NCBI GenBank assembly: GCA_002104985.1
Contig: MCGO01000020.1
Location: 62,001-126,000, forward strand
Reading direction: 5' to 3'
Source: Rhizoclosmatium globosum
Taxonomy: Eukaryota > Chytridiomycota > Chytridiomycetes > Chytridiales > Chytriomycetaceae
DNA length: 64,000 bases
Positions 1 through 10,073 of the stretch are shown here, piece after piece (within the stretch, counting starts at the first letter, position 1; the number at the start of each line of letters is the position of its first letter). The translations under genes were made by a program, and so were the position numbers. The notes under the pieces are model-generated. The model worked only from the letters and a program-made list of their open reading frames with translations. It was not told the origin of the DNA and ran no database searches.

Positions 1-174
1 AAGCGGTTTGGTTGAAAACGGTGCAGCTATATTATCGCTTGTATTTCTTTCGTTAGATTTATGAAGTCATTGTATTACGAAATATTTTTTGGATAATTTG
101 CGATTGACTGATACTGCTGAGATGAGATCTTTAATTGTACTAATAAAGAGGAAATGAACTTCAAACGAGAAATG

Positions 175-2131
175 CTACAACACCAACATTCCAAACATCA
201 TCAACATGCCCAAAAGAGAGCCCGAAACAAATACACCAGCCCGCGTCGGAAGAGGAACAACAACAACGGTTTTCGTAACATTCCCAGACGCGCTTCCAGT
301 GGCAACCACTTTGACAGTCTCAATCGAAAAGTGGAACACCCAAGAAACAACACCAACAGCATCATCACGCCTCACCTGCCCAACTTTACTCCCAACCTGA
401 ATCTCAACCGTCCCTCCAACCACATTCGTCACAACAGAAACAGAATCAAGATTGAAATACCGACCAAGACGCGACTTTATATCCTGCAGGCCGCACGGTT
501 CCCCGATTATAGATTTGGCGTTTGTGAATGCGATAGAGTTTTTGGTGAGGACTGCGGTGCTGATGCATCCGTCCAAGGGGCTTTGGAATACTTTTACGTC
601 TCCTTCCTGGACTTTTTGGAGTTCGAGTGTTGGACTTGGGGTTGGGGTTGGGGTTGATGTTGTGATACGAGTGCTGGAAACGGTTTTTGAGCCAGTGGCG
701 TTGAAGGAAATGGTGCTTGCGGATGAAATCGTTTGGTTGGAAGTGAGCGCGGTGCTGCTGAGAGACGGAGCGACAGTGGTTGTCGTTGTTGGTTCTGGGA
801 GAATGATAGGTCCAATAGATCGAGCAAGTCCGATATGCGGGGCTCCAGTATTGCCGTAGTTGTAAGTAAAGACGGAATAGTACTTTCGCATGAAAATGTC
901 CCCCAAGATCCAGGTTTTCAGGTCATCAGCACCTTCCGCTAACGTCACGTAACAATCAGGTCCATTCTGCAGAATGTATTCTTGTGCAGTGAGAGTATAC
1001 CGATCTGTACCAAGCACAAATGAAACGCTTGGCGCTTTAGCCCTGAAAGCACAGTCGATACGATACAAGGTATTTTCCGGTGCAGGAATCGCAGTCGAAT
1101 TGTAAATCAGCGGAAGCAAATACGTCCTCAGATAGAGTCCATTCACAACCGCCCAAGACGACCCAGAATCCAACAAAAACGTGCTTCCCTCCAACAAAGC
1201 CGGCATAGTATCATTCCCAACAACAACACCGCTCATAGGCACATCCCAAAAGTACCCTCCAGTCGTCGTATAAAACACCAAGTCCCCCAAATACTTTGAC
1301 GAATCCACAGCCCCAAGCACAACCTCCCCACCATCCTTCACAAGCACCTTCCCATTATTTGCTGCCACCGAATTCAACCAAATCGAAAACACAGGCGCAG
1401 TCAACTCCTGTCCAATCATAGTCTGGAATATCGTTGGAAGCCCTTTCGGATCCGAGTTACACGCGAGACCAAGCACACCGTTCGCGTTTCGGGTTTCTTT
1501 GGTTACGAGGAGGAACGTTGTGTTGCTTACGCGTACATCTCCCCACTGGATTGTTTCTTGGGACACGTATCCAGAGACACCGCTTCCGTCTCCATACTGA
1601 ATCGATTTCACGGCGCCAGAGCTGGTATTATAATAAGAGGTCGAATCGCGCTCGTCGAATGAGAACGTGTCGCTACAATTTCCGAGGACGTTGCAGGTTT
1701 TGGAGGGGACCCAGAGGAGGTGGGATCCAGTGTCGATGGAGACTTGGACGGTTTGGTTCGTGCTTCCGATTGTGAGGTTTGTCCAGTACATGAAGTCGTT
1801 GTAGTTTGTCAATGTAATCTGTAGGAGGGGTTCAAACTTGTTGAGCTCATTTGTTTAAGGGGACTGTTGTGAACTATACATTGCTGGCAGTTAGATCCCG
1901 TCGTCCAAATAGTGATGAGGATTGTTTACTTGATGAAAGAGGCATACGGACTGCGAGTGAATATGAGGCAGTTGGATCAAGCTGTTGCACCTTGACAGCT
2001 ATTGGCAGTGACCCCGAAGATGATCCACCCAGTTTCGCAAGATCTGGGAATGAATTGTGTCCAATTGGCACATTGTGAATTACTTGGGCTGCTACTGATG
2101 TCGTTGCTGCCACTGCAAACAACCACATCAT
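175..2131 (-). CDS. GPI-anchored pepsin-like aspartyl protease (yapsin type)
   Basis: Secreted or wall-bound A1-family aspartic endopeptidase. Two exons, 2131-1880 and 1818-175, joined by a 61-nt GT-AG intron; the join restores the family motif ITLTNYNDF. The product is about 631 residues. Residues 1-16 form a signal peptide (MMWLFAVAATTSVAAQ), followed by a prosegment. The catalytic motifs are DTGS (Asp113) and DSGS (Asp301), and the flap Tyr lies in QYGDGSG (about 159). After the catalytic core comes a Ser/Thr-rich stretch of about 50 residues, then a further domain of about 110 residues, then a hydrophobic C-terminus (GVFVSGSLLGMLMMFGMLVL) typical of a GPI signal. Yapsins have this layout and usually act in wall remodelling. 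The extra domain after the S/T linker is longer than I expect. Start chosen for the signal peptide. Confidence 0.9.
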
Positions 2132-2819
2132 GTCAGAAAGTGTGTCTGCTTTTGATTTGTGTTAGCAAAAAATAAATAAATTGAACTTCCAAGAATATAT
2201 TTGCTAAATATCAGAGATCAACGAAATCCTCAATAGTAAAAATCTTCCTCCATCTTGCTGACTATATTACGAGCCAACGCATGCCGAAGTTTGTTGAACA
2301 GTGAGCTTGAGAGCTGTTGGGTTTTGTGTGTCAAGAGAGAACTGAGTCTTTCTTGCTGCAGACTCCACCCTTCTTATAGGTGTTTTTACTGCCACTTTGG
2401 TGTTTACCAATCACTGAATGGGTAAATGGTCCTTGTTGTATAAGGGCCAATGGGTCAATGGAACCCATTTGTCAACACTGTGATGAAGCGTTCTGATTGG
2501 TTGAAAACCATTGAACCTTCTCAATCTCTCTGAGCAGCTTGAAAACCCATACTGCTAGATCCAAAAGCACAACCCACGGATGGTCAAGGCGTCCCTTTCA
2601 CTATATCTCCTAGGAAGATGTTAAGTGTTGTGTCCTTCGAAGCAAGAAGTATGAGTCGAGAAGATGTGTTTTATTTACAATTAAATAAAGATAAATATAA
2701 AGAGTTTATATTGTGATAATCTCTGTTGACGGAGCAGAGGGATAATGAATCCAACTGGATGTGAATCCAATCCTCGAACATCAACAAAGTTCAAATAGTA
2801 TACGCAAGAAAATTTATGA
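2132..2819. other. intergenic region upstream of the protease
   Basis: This 688-nt stretch lies between the protease start and the stop of the LRR gene, both on the minus strand, so it holds the protease promoter. It is AT-rich at both ends. I see no conserved coding frame, RNA gene or clear repeat. Confidence 0.5.
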
Positions 2820-3980
2820 TTATTGAATTCTGTAAGCGTTTCTAGAATATATACGACCAGTTGGTCGCGATGTTGTACCAAACACCTGAATAATACCAGA
2901 AGGCGCCACACGTTCCTCAAAATAACACGGATCCTCATTCACAGAACAATGAAACCCAACCCTGGTGAGATACTGCAAAAGCTCCTCAGGGATTGCACAA
3001 GAAATTTGATCGGGGCACATGTCAAACAAATTCAAACGACCAAGGCTTTGAAAAGAAGAAGGCACTGGACCCGTCAACAGATTGAACGCCAAACCCAAGT
3101 TATAAAGCTGCAACAAATTCCCCAGTTCGTTGGGAATATCTCCAGACAGTTTGTTGTGATGCAAGTACAGAGAATGCAATTCCTTCAACTGTCCAAATTC
3201 CTTTGGAATACTGCCAGTTAGCTTATTATGAGCCAAATTCAGCAGTATCAAGTTACGTAGGTTCCCAATTTCTCGTGGAATGGAACCTATCAAAGCGTTG
3301 AAAGACAAGTCTACGTATGTTAAGTTTATCAAGTGTCCAAGAAAGGAAGGGAGACTTCCTTTCAAGAGAATATTAATAAATCCCTTGTTTCACAAATTGA
3401 ACAGCAATCTACCTGAAAGATGCATACGAACAATTTTCACATCCTGAAGCGTAGTCATTTGGCCTAGTTCCATAGGCAGTGGACCCATTATTCGTCCAAG
3501 TGAAAGCCTTAGATACTTCAAGTTAACCAGCTTATTAATCTGCGAAGGAAGACTTTCTATATCATGCCACTCAACACCAACGATCTCCAAATATTTCAAT
3601 TGAGTCATTTGGCACAGAGCCAAAGGAAGCCTATTTGAATCCATGCGAAGCAAGTTGGTTCTCATACAGCTATTGTGCTTAAAGTAGAGTGTTGCTATGG
3701 CCTCTTGGAAAGCAGTAGGGACGATAGAAAAGAAGAGTTTCTCTTTCGATATTTTCGGTTCCGGAACGGTTGAGCCGAAAGCATTTCGAGATCTAGGTGT
3801 TTTAAAGATAAACGGTGCGTTGGGGGGGCCAAAGGTTCGTCGGAGAGCTTTGCGAGCAAAGGCAAGCGTGGATATGAAGTTGTTTGTCATTGCGCTAAGC
3901 CTACGATACTTGAACAAGTTTGGCAGAGGTATCCAAACCAGGATTTCCAAGACAACTTCAAGTGGCAAGGCTGGTGTCAT
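2820..3980 (-). CDS. F-box-like leucine-rich-repeat protein
   Basis: Two exons, 3980-3413 and 3358-2820, with a 54-nt intron, giving 368 residues. The N-terminus (MTPALPLEVVLEILVWIPLP) is a degenerate F-box, the helix pair that normally docks on Skp1 in SCF ubiquitin ligases. From about residue 115 there are about nine leucine-rich repeats of the plant/SDS22 type, including LRNLILLNLAHNKLTGSIP. The intron splits one repeat and the join LSG|GSLPSFLG is in register. The LRR face probably binds the substrate. The open frame continues upstream of 3980, but Met3980 starts the F-box, and a longer protein would overlap the divergent CitE-like gene, whose ATG is only 59 nt away. Substrate unknown. 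Confidence 0.8.
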
Positions 3981-4039
3981 CAACTTATCGTTTTTGGTAA
4001 ATATTGAATTGAATTGAAAGTTGACCACACAAAACCCAA

Positions 4040-5131
4040 ATGATCCGAAGTCTCCCGCGATTCCGCCGGTCCTCCATCCTGTACATTCCCGGCAGTGACG
4101 AACGCAAAATCGCCAAAGCACTTTCGAATTCGATAGTTGACACGCGCGTGTTGGACTTGGAAGACTCGGTTGCGATTCACAGAAAGGTGAGTCACTATCC
4201 AACATTACACCTAGTAACCTTCCATCTAACACACATTACTAAACACCATTACACACTCTGCATCCACTCTATTACACACACTACCAAGTCCGACGCCCGC
4301 GCCAACGTCCTCAAAGCCCTGTCCTCAACAACCCCCTCAAAAACCCAAGAACTCTGCGTGCGCATAAACTCAATCGGATCCGGCTTCGAACACTCAGACC
4401 TCGTTTCCCTGCTCAAGTCCCCCTCCCTCGACTCGATCCTCATCCCGAAAGTAAACACGCCCAGCGACGTGCAGTACGTAAGCAACCTGATCGACACAAT
4501 CGGTGTCCGCAAAGACGTCAAGATCCTCGCGTCGATTGAAAGCGCAAAGGGCCTTTTGAATTTGGGGGAGATTATTGGCGTGGATGCACAGAATAAGAAT
4601 CGGATTGAGGCGATTGTGTTTGCCGCGGAGGATTATGCTGCGGATTTGGGACTGGTTCGGACGCCTTCGAGAACGGAAATGGTGTTGGCGAGGCAGCTTG
4701 TTGTTACACATGCTGTGGCGAATGGGTTGCAGGCTATTGATTTGGTGTGTGTGGATTTCAAGGATGAAGGGGTGTTGAGGGAGGAGTGTAGAGAGGGCCG
4801 TACGTTTGGGTTCACGGGGAAACAGGCGATTCATCCGAATCAAGGTATTTATCGGGGGGTTTTGTATGAGTTGGTGGTTTAATGCGTGTCGTAGTCCAAG
4901 TAATCCAGGAATGCTTCATGCCTTCTGAAAAGGAAATTGCGTATGCTACAAGAATTATCGAAGGTAGTGAGCATCATAAAGCAAAAGGAGCTGGTGCTTT
5001 TGATTTGGATGGCAAAATGATTGATGCAGTTGAGTTCTTTCAACCGGTCTTTGAATCCAGATCTAATTATGTTTACACAGCCCGTTGTTCTCTGGGCCCA
5101 GCGTATCCTCGCAAAAGCATCCAAGAAATAA
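4040..5131 (+). CDS. CitE-like citramalyl-CoA lyase (CLYBL family)
   Basis: HpcH/HpaI aldolase-fold enzyme of the citrate-lyase beta family. Mitochondrial relatives (CLYBL) cleave citramalyl-CoA, and eukaryotic CitE-like enzymes act on short acyl-CoA esters. Four exons, 4040-4186, 4289-4844, 4895-5028 and 5081-5131, give 295 residues. Visible motifs are RSSILYIPGSDERKIAKA, DLEDSVA (acidic metal site), PKVNTPSDV, IESAKGLLNL (catalytic Glu), FAAEDYAADLG and GKQAIHPNQ, then MIDAPVVLWAQRIL at the end. The Arg-rich start could target mitochondria. Intron 1 is 102 nt without an in-frame stop, so an unspliced message would encode 34 extra residues. All three splice sites are supported by family sequence continuity. 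Confidence 0.9.
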
Positions 5132-5223
5132 TCTGTTTCTCTTCAATAAATACACAGTTCTACAATTTCTCATTCTTCCATTTCCCTGTTTTTTCTCTAC
5201 TCTAAACCAAAACCAACCAAAAG

Positions 5224-6267
5224 ATGAAGTTGGACTACGATGTTCTCAGCACGGCCATTACTTTCACAGATGCTGTCAAAGAGCGATGCCTAGATCTTCG
5301 CTGTAAGTTTGTTAATAATGATGAAGTCCCGTAAGCTAACACTCGCTTTGGGATAACCAGCACTAAAGGTTGCGAAGCTTGAGAACTTGGCCATGACAAA
5401 GGTGTGTTTCTTTCTTTCTCTTTATTAGTTTGCAAGAAAGAGACTGGGTACAGGCCATGGGTACACTGGCTGGTTGAATCAGAACCGCAGTCCGTCTCTG
5501 CACCTACTTCACACACAACACAACACACAATACACAATACTTATAACCACTCACTCGCCAATAGGATCTCCACGACACAATCGACCTAACAGACAACGAC
5601 CTCCAATCCCTCAGCCCATCAGACTTCCCCCCCTTCACCCGGCTCAAAACCCTCCTTCTCTCACAAAACCGAATCACCCACATTGAACCAAAAACCGCCT
5701 CAAAAATCCCACACATTGAATCCCTGATCCTGGCCAACAACAGTCTCGCTGAACTCGGGGACATTGCCGTTCTCTCTGAATTCAAAGACTTGGTACGAGT
5801 CGCGCTTGTGGGGAACCCTGTTTGCACGAAACAGAATTATCGGTTGTGGGTTATTTTCTGCTGTCCTAAATTGAGGGTGTTGGATTTCAGACGGGTGAAA
5901 GACGTGGTAATGTTTTGTGTTTTTTTGGATTATTCTGGTCTGGTACCGTTCAAAAAAACTGATGCTTTGAATTTGTTTGTAGGAACGCGCGGAAGCTAAG
6001 AGAGTGTTTAGTGGAAGCAAGGAGGCAAAGGAGTACGCGAAACAGGTTGGGTCGACAGTCAGTGGGGGAGGTACTACTGGAACATTTGTTGTTGGAGAGG
6101 GAGCACCGGTAGCAGCAAAGCAGATTGTGAAGCCACACACTGGACCTTCACCTGAAGAGGCAGCACGTATTAAGGCAGCAATTGAGAGTGCAGGATCGTT
6201 GGAGGAGGTAGCACGTCTGAAGCGACAGCTTGAAGGAGGATCCGTCCCATCATCCAAGAAGAGATGA
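5224..6267 (+). CDS. LEA1: U2 snRNP protein A' (LEA1/SNRPA1)
   Basis: Spliceosomal leucine-rich-repeat protein that holds U2B'' and U2 snRNA stem-loop IV in the U2 snRNP. Four exons, 5224-5302, 5361-5401, 5565-5906 and 5983-6267, give 248 residues, the family's usual length. The N-terminus (AVKERCLDLRSLKVAKLENL) and the repeats (TIDLTDNDLQSL, RLKTLLLSQNRITHIEP, IESLILANNSLAELGDI) match U2A'. The LRR cap VRVALVGNPVCTKQNYRL is followed by PKLRVLDFRRVK and a charged helix. The C-terminal PEEAARIKAAIESAGSLEEV is also typical. The second exon is only 41 nt. The gene follows the CitE-like gene on the same strand after 92 nt. Confidence 0.93.
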
Positions 6268-6341
6268 ATGCAATCTTAATTTATTGAGAGAATAAAAGAA
6301 AAGAGAGATGACATTAAATAAAAAGAAAAGAAAGTGTTCAA

Positions 6342-7538
6342 ATGAGCTACACCGCCATCACGCACCTCCAACCACCGCCTTCCAACAACCCTCCAAATCA
6401 AAGTACCTTCTCAGGCACATTCACTCTGATCCAAAGTGCTTCAACGGGCCAAATCAAAGGTCTCCTCAACGCAAACGGCCTAGTCCCTCTGACCCGCCAC
6501 GCAATCCACATTCACTCGTTCGGCGACACGTCCCAATTCGACACTCAAATCGGTCCTCACTTTAACCCAACAAACACTTCTCACGGATGCCCTTCATCGA
6601 CCTCAACAACGGCGTTCCACTTGGGCGACATTGGATCATTTGACGTTGATTCAACTGGTTCAGTCGTAAACAAGGCCTGGACCCTGACACCGAACAACAT
6701 CTCTCTGATAAACTTGAACAGTCCCGGTTTCGTGCTTGGCAGAAGTATCGCGATCCATGAGAAGGAGGATGATTGCACGTCTCAGCCAGCGGGGAATTCA
6801 GGCGCTAAGATTGCTGTTGGTGTTGTCTCGGCGCTGGATTATAAACTGCAACGGCCGGTTTCAGTTGCGAGTGCGGCTGAGGAGCTTTCGGCTGTGGCGG
6901 TCTTTGACATGCCAACGAAAACGGGGTTGATAAGGTCAAATGGAACACATCTTTCTGTGTCGCTCTCTTCTTTGACACCTTCTTCAACTTATACACTCTC
7001 TCTATACCCGTATGGTGGTTCATCGAATCTCCCGGAACCCTCGAAAGATATCTGTTCACTCTCAAATGCGTTTGTAACATTCAAATCGGATGCATCTGGT
7101 TCTGTATCATCATGTCTTCCTATTATACCGAAAAATTACACGTTACATACTTCGTATATGTTTGGACAGGCGTTTCTGTTGATTGATTCTGTGGATGCAT
7201 CAAATTGTAAAGTGACGGGGTTGGCTCCTATCGGTTCGTCTTCAATCAAGAAGAGTGATGTTTGTTCATTGAGTAGTACTGCATCCTTGACAGTGGGTGG
7301 TGGAGGAAGTAACGTGACTTCAAATTCTTCAGGGTCAGATAAAGATGATGATGACGACGACGATGGAAATGTGGCGATCGTGATTCCGATCCTCGCTTTG
7401 CTTTCTTCTATTGTGCTTTTAATAGCGAGTGTGTCATTCAGTTGTTGGAAGGTTGTGAATGGGTACCGGAGGTTGAGAGAGGATTCTGCGACTTCGATGG
7501 ATGGTGGTGGTGGAATTCAGATGCGGAGTATGATTTAG
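6342..7538 (+). CDS. membrane-anchored Cu/Zn superoxide-dismutase-like protein
   Basis: Intronless, 398 residues. Residues 20-165 are a Cu/Zn SOD domain with every metal ligand in place: HIH (His56, His58), GPH (His73), HGC (His81), FHLGD (His93, Asp96) and IHE (His139). It would convert superoxide to oxygen and peroxide. The two cysteines of the usual intrasubunit disulfide are not at their normal positions (GDTSQFDTQIG and AKIAVGVV lack them). After the domain come about 170 Ser/Gly-rich residues, an acidic run (DDDDDDD), one membrane helix (about 343-367) and a short basic tail. No signal peptide is visible, which is odd for a C-terminally anchored protein; a missed upstream exon would have to fit in the 75 nt after U2A'. 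Extracellular or vacuolar superoxide defence is inferred. Confidence 0.85.
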   Translation: MSYTAITHLQPPPSNNPPNQSTFSGTFTLIQSASTGQIKGLLNANGLVPLTRHAIHIHSFGDTSQFDTQIGPHFNPTNTSHGCPSSTSTTAFHLGDIGSFDVDSTGSVVNKAWTLTPNNISLINLNSPGFVLGRSIAIHEKEDDCTSQPAGNSGAKIAVGVVSALDYKLQRPVSVASAAEELSAVAVFDMPTKTGLIRSNGTHLSVSLSSLTPSSTYTLSLYPYGGSSNLPEPSKDICSLSNAFVTFKSDASGSVSSCLPIIPKNYTLHTSYMFGQAFLLIDSVDASNCKVTGLAPIGSSSIKKSDVCSLSSTASLTVGGGGSNVTSNSSGSDKDDDDDDDGNVAIVIPILALLSSIVLLIASVSFSCWKVVNGYRRLREDSATSMDGGGGIQMRSMI

Positions 7539-7702
7539 AATATTGTCATTCAATAATAATACTAGATAGTTTAATATTAGAGTATGTATATCGGCGCAAC
7601 GGTTTGACGGAAAGTTCTGTCACTATCGCCTATAAGTTGTTTTAATTGAAAGAAATAAATATCGAAAATTTAAGCATCACACAAGGAAATTTGAAGCACT
7701 CT

Positions 7703-8623
7703 CTAAATAGCACGCTCAGTAAAGTAATGTAATTCCGTTGTTGATGGCGTTCCTGCACCATTTCCCAAAATCCGTCCAGGATGAACTAACACCAAGCAAA
7801 AACCTAGTTCAATTAAATTAGTTTTATGCCACGGGTATAAATCAAGAAGAAACTTACAAGAAATTGCCATCAACAAGAAATCAAACCCATACAAATACAA
7901 CTCATTCTTTGCAATCGGTCCATCATACCCAATCACAAACTCAACCAACCGAAACACACTTCTCACCAACACAACCCCAGACGCCAAAACAAGCACATTA
8001 AAAACCTTCCTCCAATGCGGATTCAAAGCCGCAACACACCCCACAACCTCCAAATCCCTCGCCCTCGCATAAAAAACCCACGCAATCCCAAGATACACAC
8101 AAAACGAACCCAACTGCAACCCAATCCCACCAACCATAACCCAACTCCCCACCTTCTGCACCCCTTCCCCCGCATCCGGCGCACTCGCAATCCCAGCCCC
8201 AACAACCTGCACAAAAAACGTAACAACCTCCACCCCAACAAACACCCAACTCGCGTTCCGAAACGGCGCAACACTCGGATGACTCGCGTGCATCACCTTC
8301 TCTAACAGCGTATACAAACTCGTTGTAACAAGTATCGGCGCGATAATCACCGAAACATACTGAACAACGAATTTCGTCGCGTCAAACGGGTCTTGGATGG
8401 ACATGTATCTGTATATGTACCCAAGGGTTTCGAGGATACATCCGATGATGAGGGGGATCATGTATTTGGTTTTGTGGCGGAGGCCGAGGGTGACGTGGGA
8501 GAGGGTTAGGAGGGCGAATGTTGTTGTTGCTGTTAGAGCGAGGATTGGGCGTGGGGGTTCAAAGAAGGGGGAGAGGCTGTAGTTCCAGTCACCGTTGGGT
8601 AGTTTTTGGAGGGACGGGTCCAT
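7703..8623 (-). CDS. RTA1-like seven-helix membrane protein
   Basis: Member of the fungal RTA1/RSB1/RTM1 family of lipid-translocating or stress-resistance membrane proteins. Exons 8623-7858 and 7785-7703 give 282 residues with seven hydrophobic helices. Family hallmarks include IIGCILETLGYIYRYMSI in helix 2-3, APILVTTSLYTLLEK, FRLVEFVIGYDGPI with its preceding Arg, and FLLMAISFHPGRIL at the end, completed by the splice. In the extended frame a Met at 8728 would add 35 residues; Met8623 is preferred because helix 1 then starts at the usual distance. Substrate unknown. A yeast relative exports sphingoid bases. Confidence 0.88.
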   Translation of the reverse strand: MDPSLQKLPNGDWNYSLSPFFEPPRPILALTATTTFALLTLSHVTLGLRHKTKYMIPLIIGCILETLGYIYRYMSIQDPFDATKFVVQYVSVIIAPILVTTSLYTLLEKVMHASHPSVAPFRNASWVFVGVEVVTFFVQVVGAGIASAPDAGEGVQKVGSWVMVGGIGLQLGSFCVYLGIAWVFYARARDLEVVGCVAALNPHWRKVFNVLVLASGVVLVRSVFRLVEFVIGYDGPIAKNELYLYGFDFLLMAISCKFLLDLYPWHKTNLIELGFCLVLVHPGRILGNGAGTPSTTELHYFTERAI

Positions 8624-9008
8624 TTTTTTTCCTTGGAGTATGGTCTCGTTGGGGTGTTTTGCAGAGGCAGGTGTAATTCTAAAAGGGGAACGAGTTGTTT
8701 TGTCTGGAAGATTATGTTGAACCTTCATTTGACAAAAATTAAGTGCAATTAGTTTGTCAGTCTATATTATTGAGGAAGAGGAACAGTTGTTAACATACCC
8801 CAAACTTAATAATGTCAGCATACAAACCGTTGCGGTGATATGGCTTCGCATGAGGATTAATTGTAGGTTCCTTTTTCAACTACTTCCGTCAAGTATCGCT
8901 GAATTGGACATCTTGAAATAGCAAAAATTGAGAAAAATAGACAGATTTTTACAATTTCCTGTTCACGAAGGTTGAACGTCAATATAATAACACCTTTGAG
9001 AAAACATC

Positions 9009-9090
9009 GACAACGTGGCCGAGCGGTTAAGGCGACAGACTAGAAATCTGTTACTCTCTGAGTGCGCAGGTTCAAGTCCTGCCGTTGTCG
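9009..9090 (+). tRNA. tRNA-Ser(AGA)
   Basis: 82-nt cloverleaf with a GACAACG/CGTTGTC acceptor stem. The anticodon loop CTAGAAA carries AGA, which reads UCU and UCC. It has the long variable arm expected for serine tRNA, a TTCAAGT T-loop and discriminator G. A TTTT Pol III terminator follows directly. There is no intron. Confidence 0.96.
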
Positions 9091-9459
9091 TTTTAGGCGG
9101 CGGTAACAGAGGCGTAGTTTGTTGGATGTGGTTGGGGTGGGCGATCTGCTAGAAGAATTTGCTTCGTTGCTGCTGTCGAGAGTGCTTCAGCTCTTTTTTA
9201 TTCAAAAACATTGCCGTTTCCTGAGTTCGTGGTTAGGTTGGGAACAGAAGTGGAGGTGTGAGTGTTGGTGATGATTTCCGAAAAAGTTGCAGATTACTTG
9301 GACTCCGCTATCATTGTCTCTGCAATCTCTTCTGCAAGTTATATATATTTAGTATGATACTGATGGATTGCGAAATCTGGATCCGCAACGCCCTCTTTTC
9401 CATCATATTCCGTCTTCATTTGGGCAACAACTCAAACAAACACAACACCACCAAAAGGC
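9091..9459. other. spacer between two tRNA genes
   Basis: This 369-nt stretch lies between the tRNA-Ser and tRNA-Thr 3' ends, which face each other. It has no frame with protein-like composition and no third RNA gene that I can fold. Confidence 0.45.
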
Positions 9460-9548
9460 TGCCTTCTACCAGATTTGAACTGGTGGCCTCCTGCTAGCTG
9501 TTCTTACGATACTAGGCAGGCGATCTAAACCAACTGAGCTAAGAAGGC
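9460..9548 (-). tRNA. tRNA-Thr(AGU) with a 14-nt intron
   Basis: The mature RNA is 75 nt with a GCCTTCT/AGAAGGC acceptor stem and a GTTCAAAT T-loop. The anticodon stem CCTGC/GCAGG encloses CTAGTA, then a 14-nt insert at 9496-9509, then A. Removing the insert leaves the 7-nt loop CUAGUAA with anticodon AGU. The insert sits one base 3' of the anticodon, the canonical eukaryotic tRNA intron site. Discriminator is A. A TTTT terminator lies just past the 3' end. Confidence 0.93.
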
Positions 9549-10073
9549 AGCTGAGCTTTGATGAGGCAAAGAAATAGAGGAAACCAAGTTCACTGGCAAA
9601 CATGAAAGACGAAACACCGTTATAGCTTCCTGCACATTATTTAACGCCATATATGTGCCGCGTACTTGGGAATGATCATACTTTCTAGAACGCGTGGAGG
9701 AATTATGTTGGGATGCATATCCTACCAAACCACTCTAACCCATCAATAGCTGTCAAATGAAACAATGTGTAATCAACTATACGAAATCTCGCAATATTAC
9801 GCTAATTTAATTCCTTACCAGCCCACTGTTTTCATAAAATCCAACTACACTCAATTTGAAGTGGATTATCAGATTTCTGCACGTTGACCAGCTTGAGGAA
9901 TCACGGAAAGGAAGGCATTCATTTTCTTAAAATTTCTTTGCAGCGAAGAGGAAGGTACCGGTGAAAATATGAAATTATCTTCGAAATGTTGTTTGCTACT
10001 GAATACTTTTATGTCACCCGCAAACAAGAACAACCCAACACAACCAAACAGGAACCCAAAGTACAGCACAAGT
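9549..10073. other. intergenic region between tRNA-Thr and PIG-S
   Basis: Contains the tRNA-Thr upstream region and the PIG-S 3' flank. Short open frames here are AT-rich without recognisable motifs. I see nothing else in it. Confidence 0.45.

Noticed and set aside
154..859. Plus-strand open frames over the left end
   Set aside because: They are antisense to the Ser/Thr-rich region of the aspartyl protease and have no independent motif.
2470..2500. TGATGA followed by CTGA, like C and D boxes of a snoRNA
   Set aside because: The boxes are only about 20 nt apart and there is no terminal stem or guide region.
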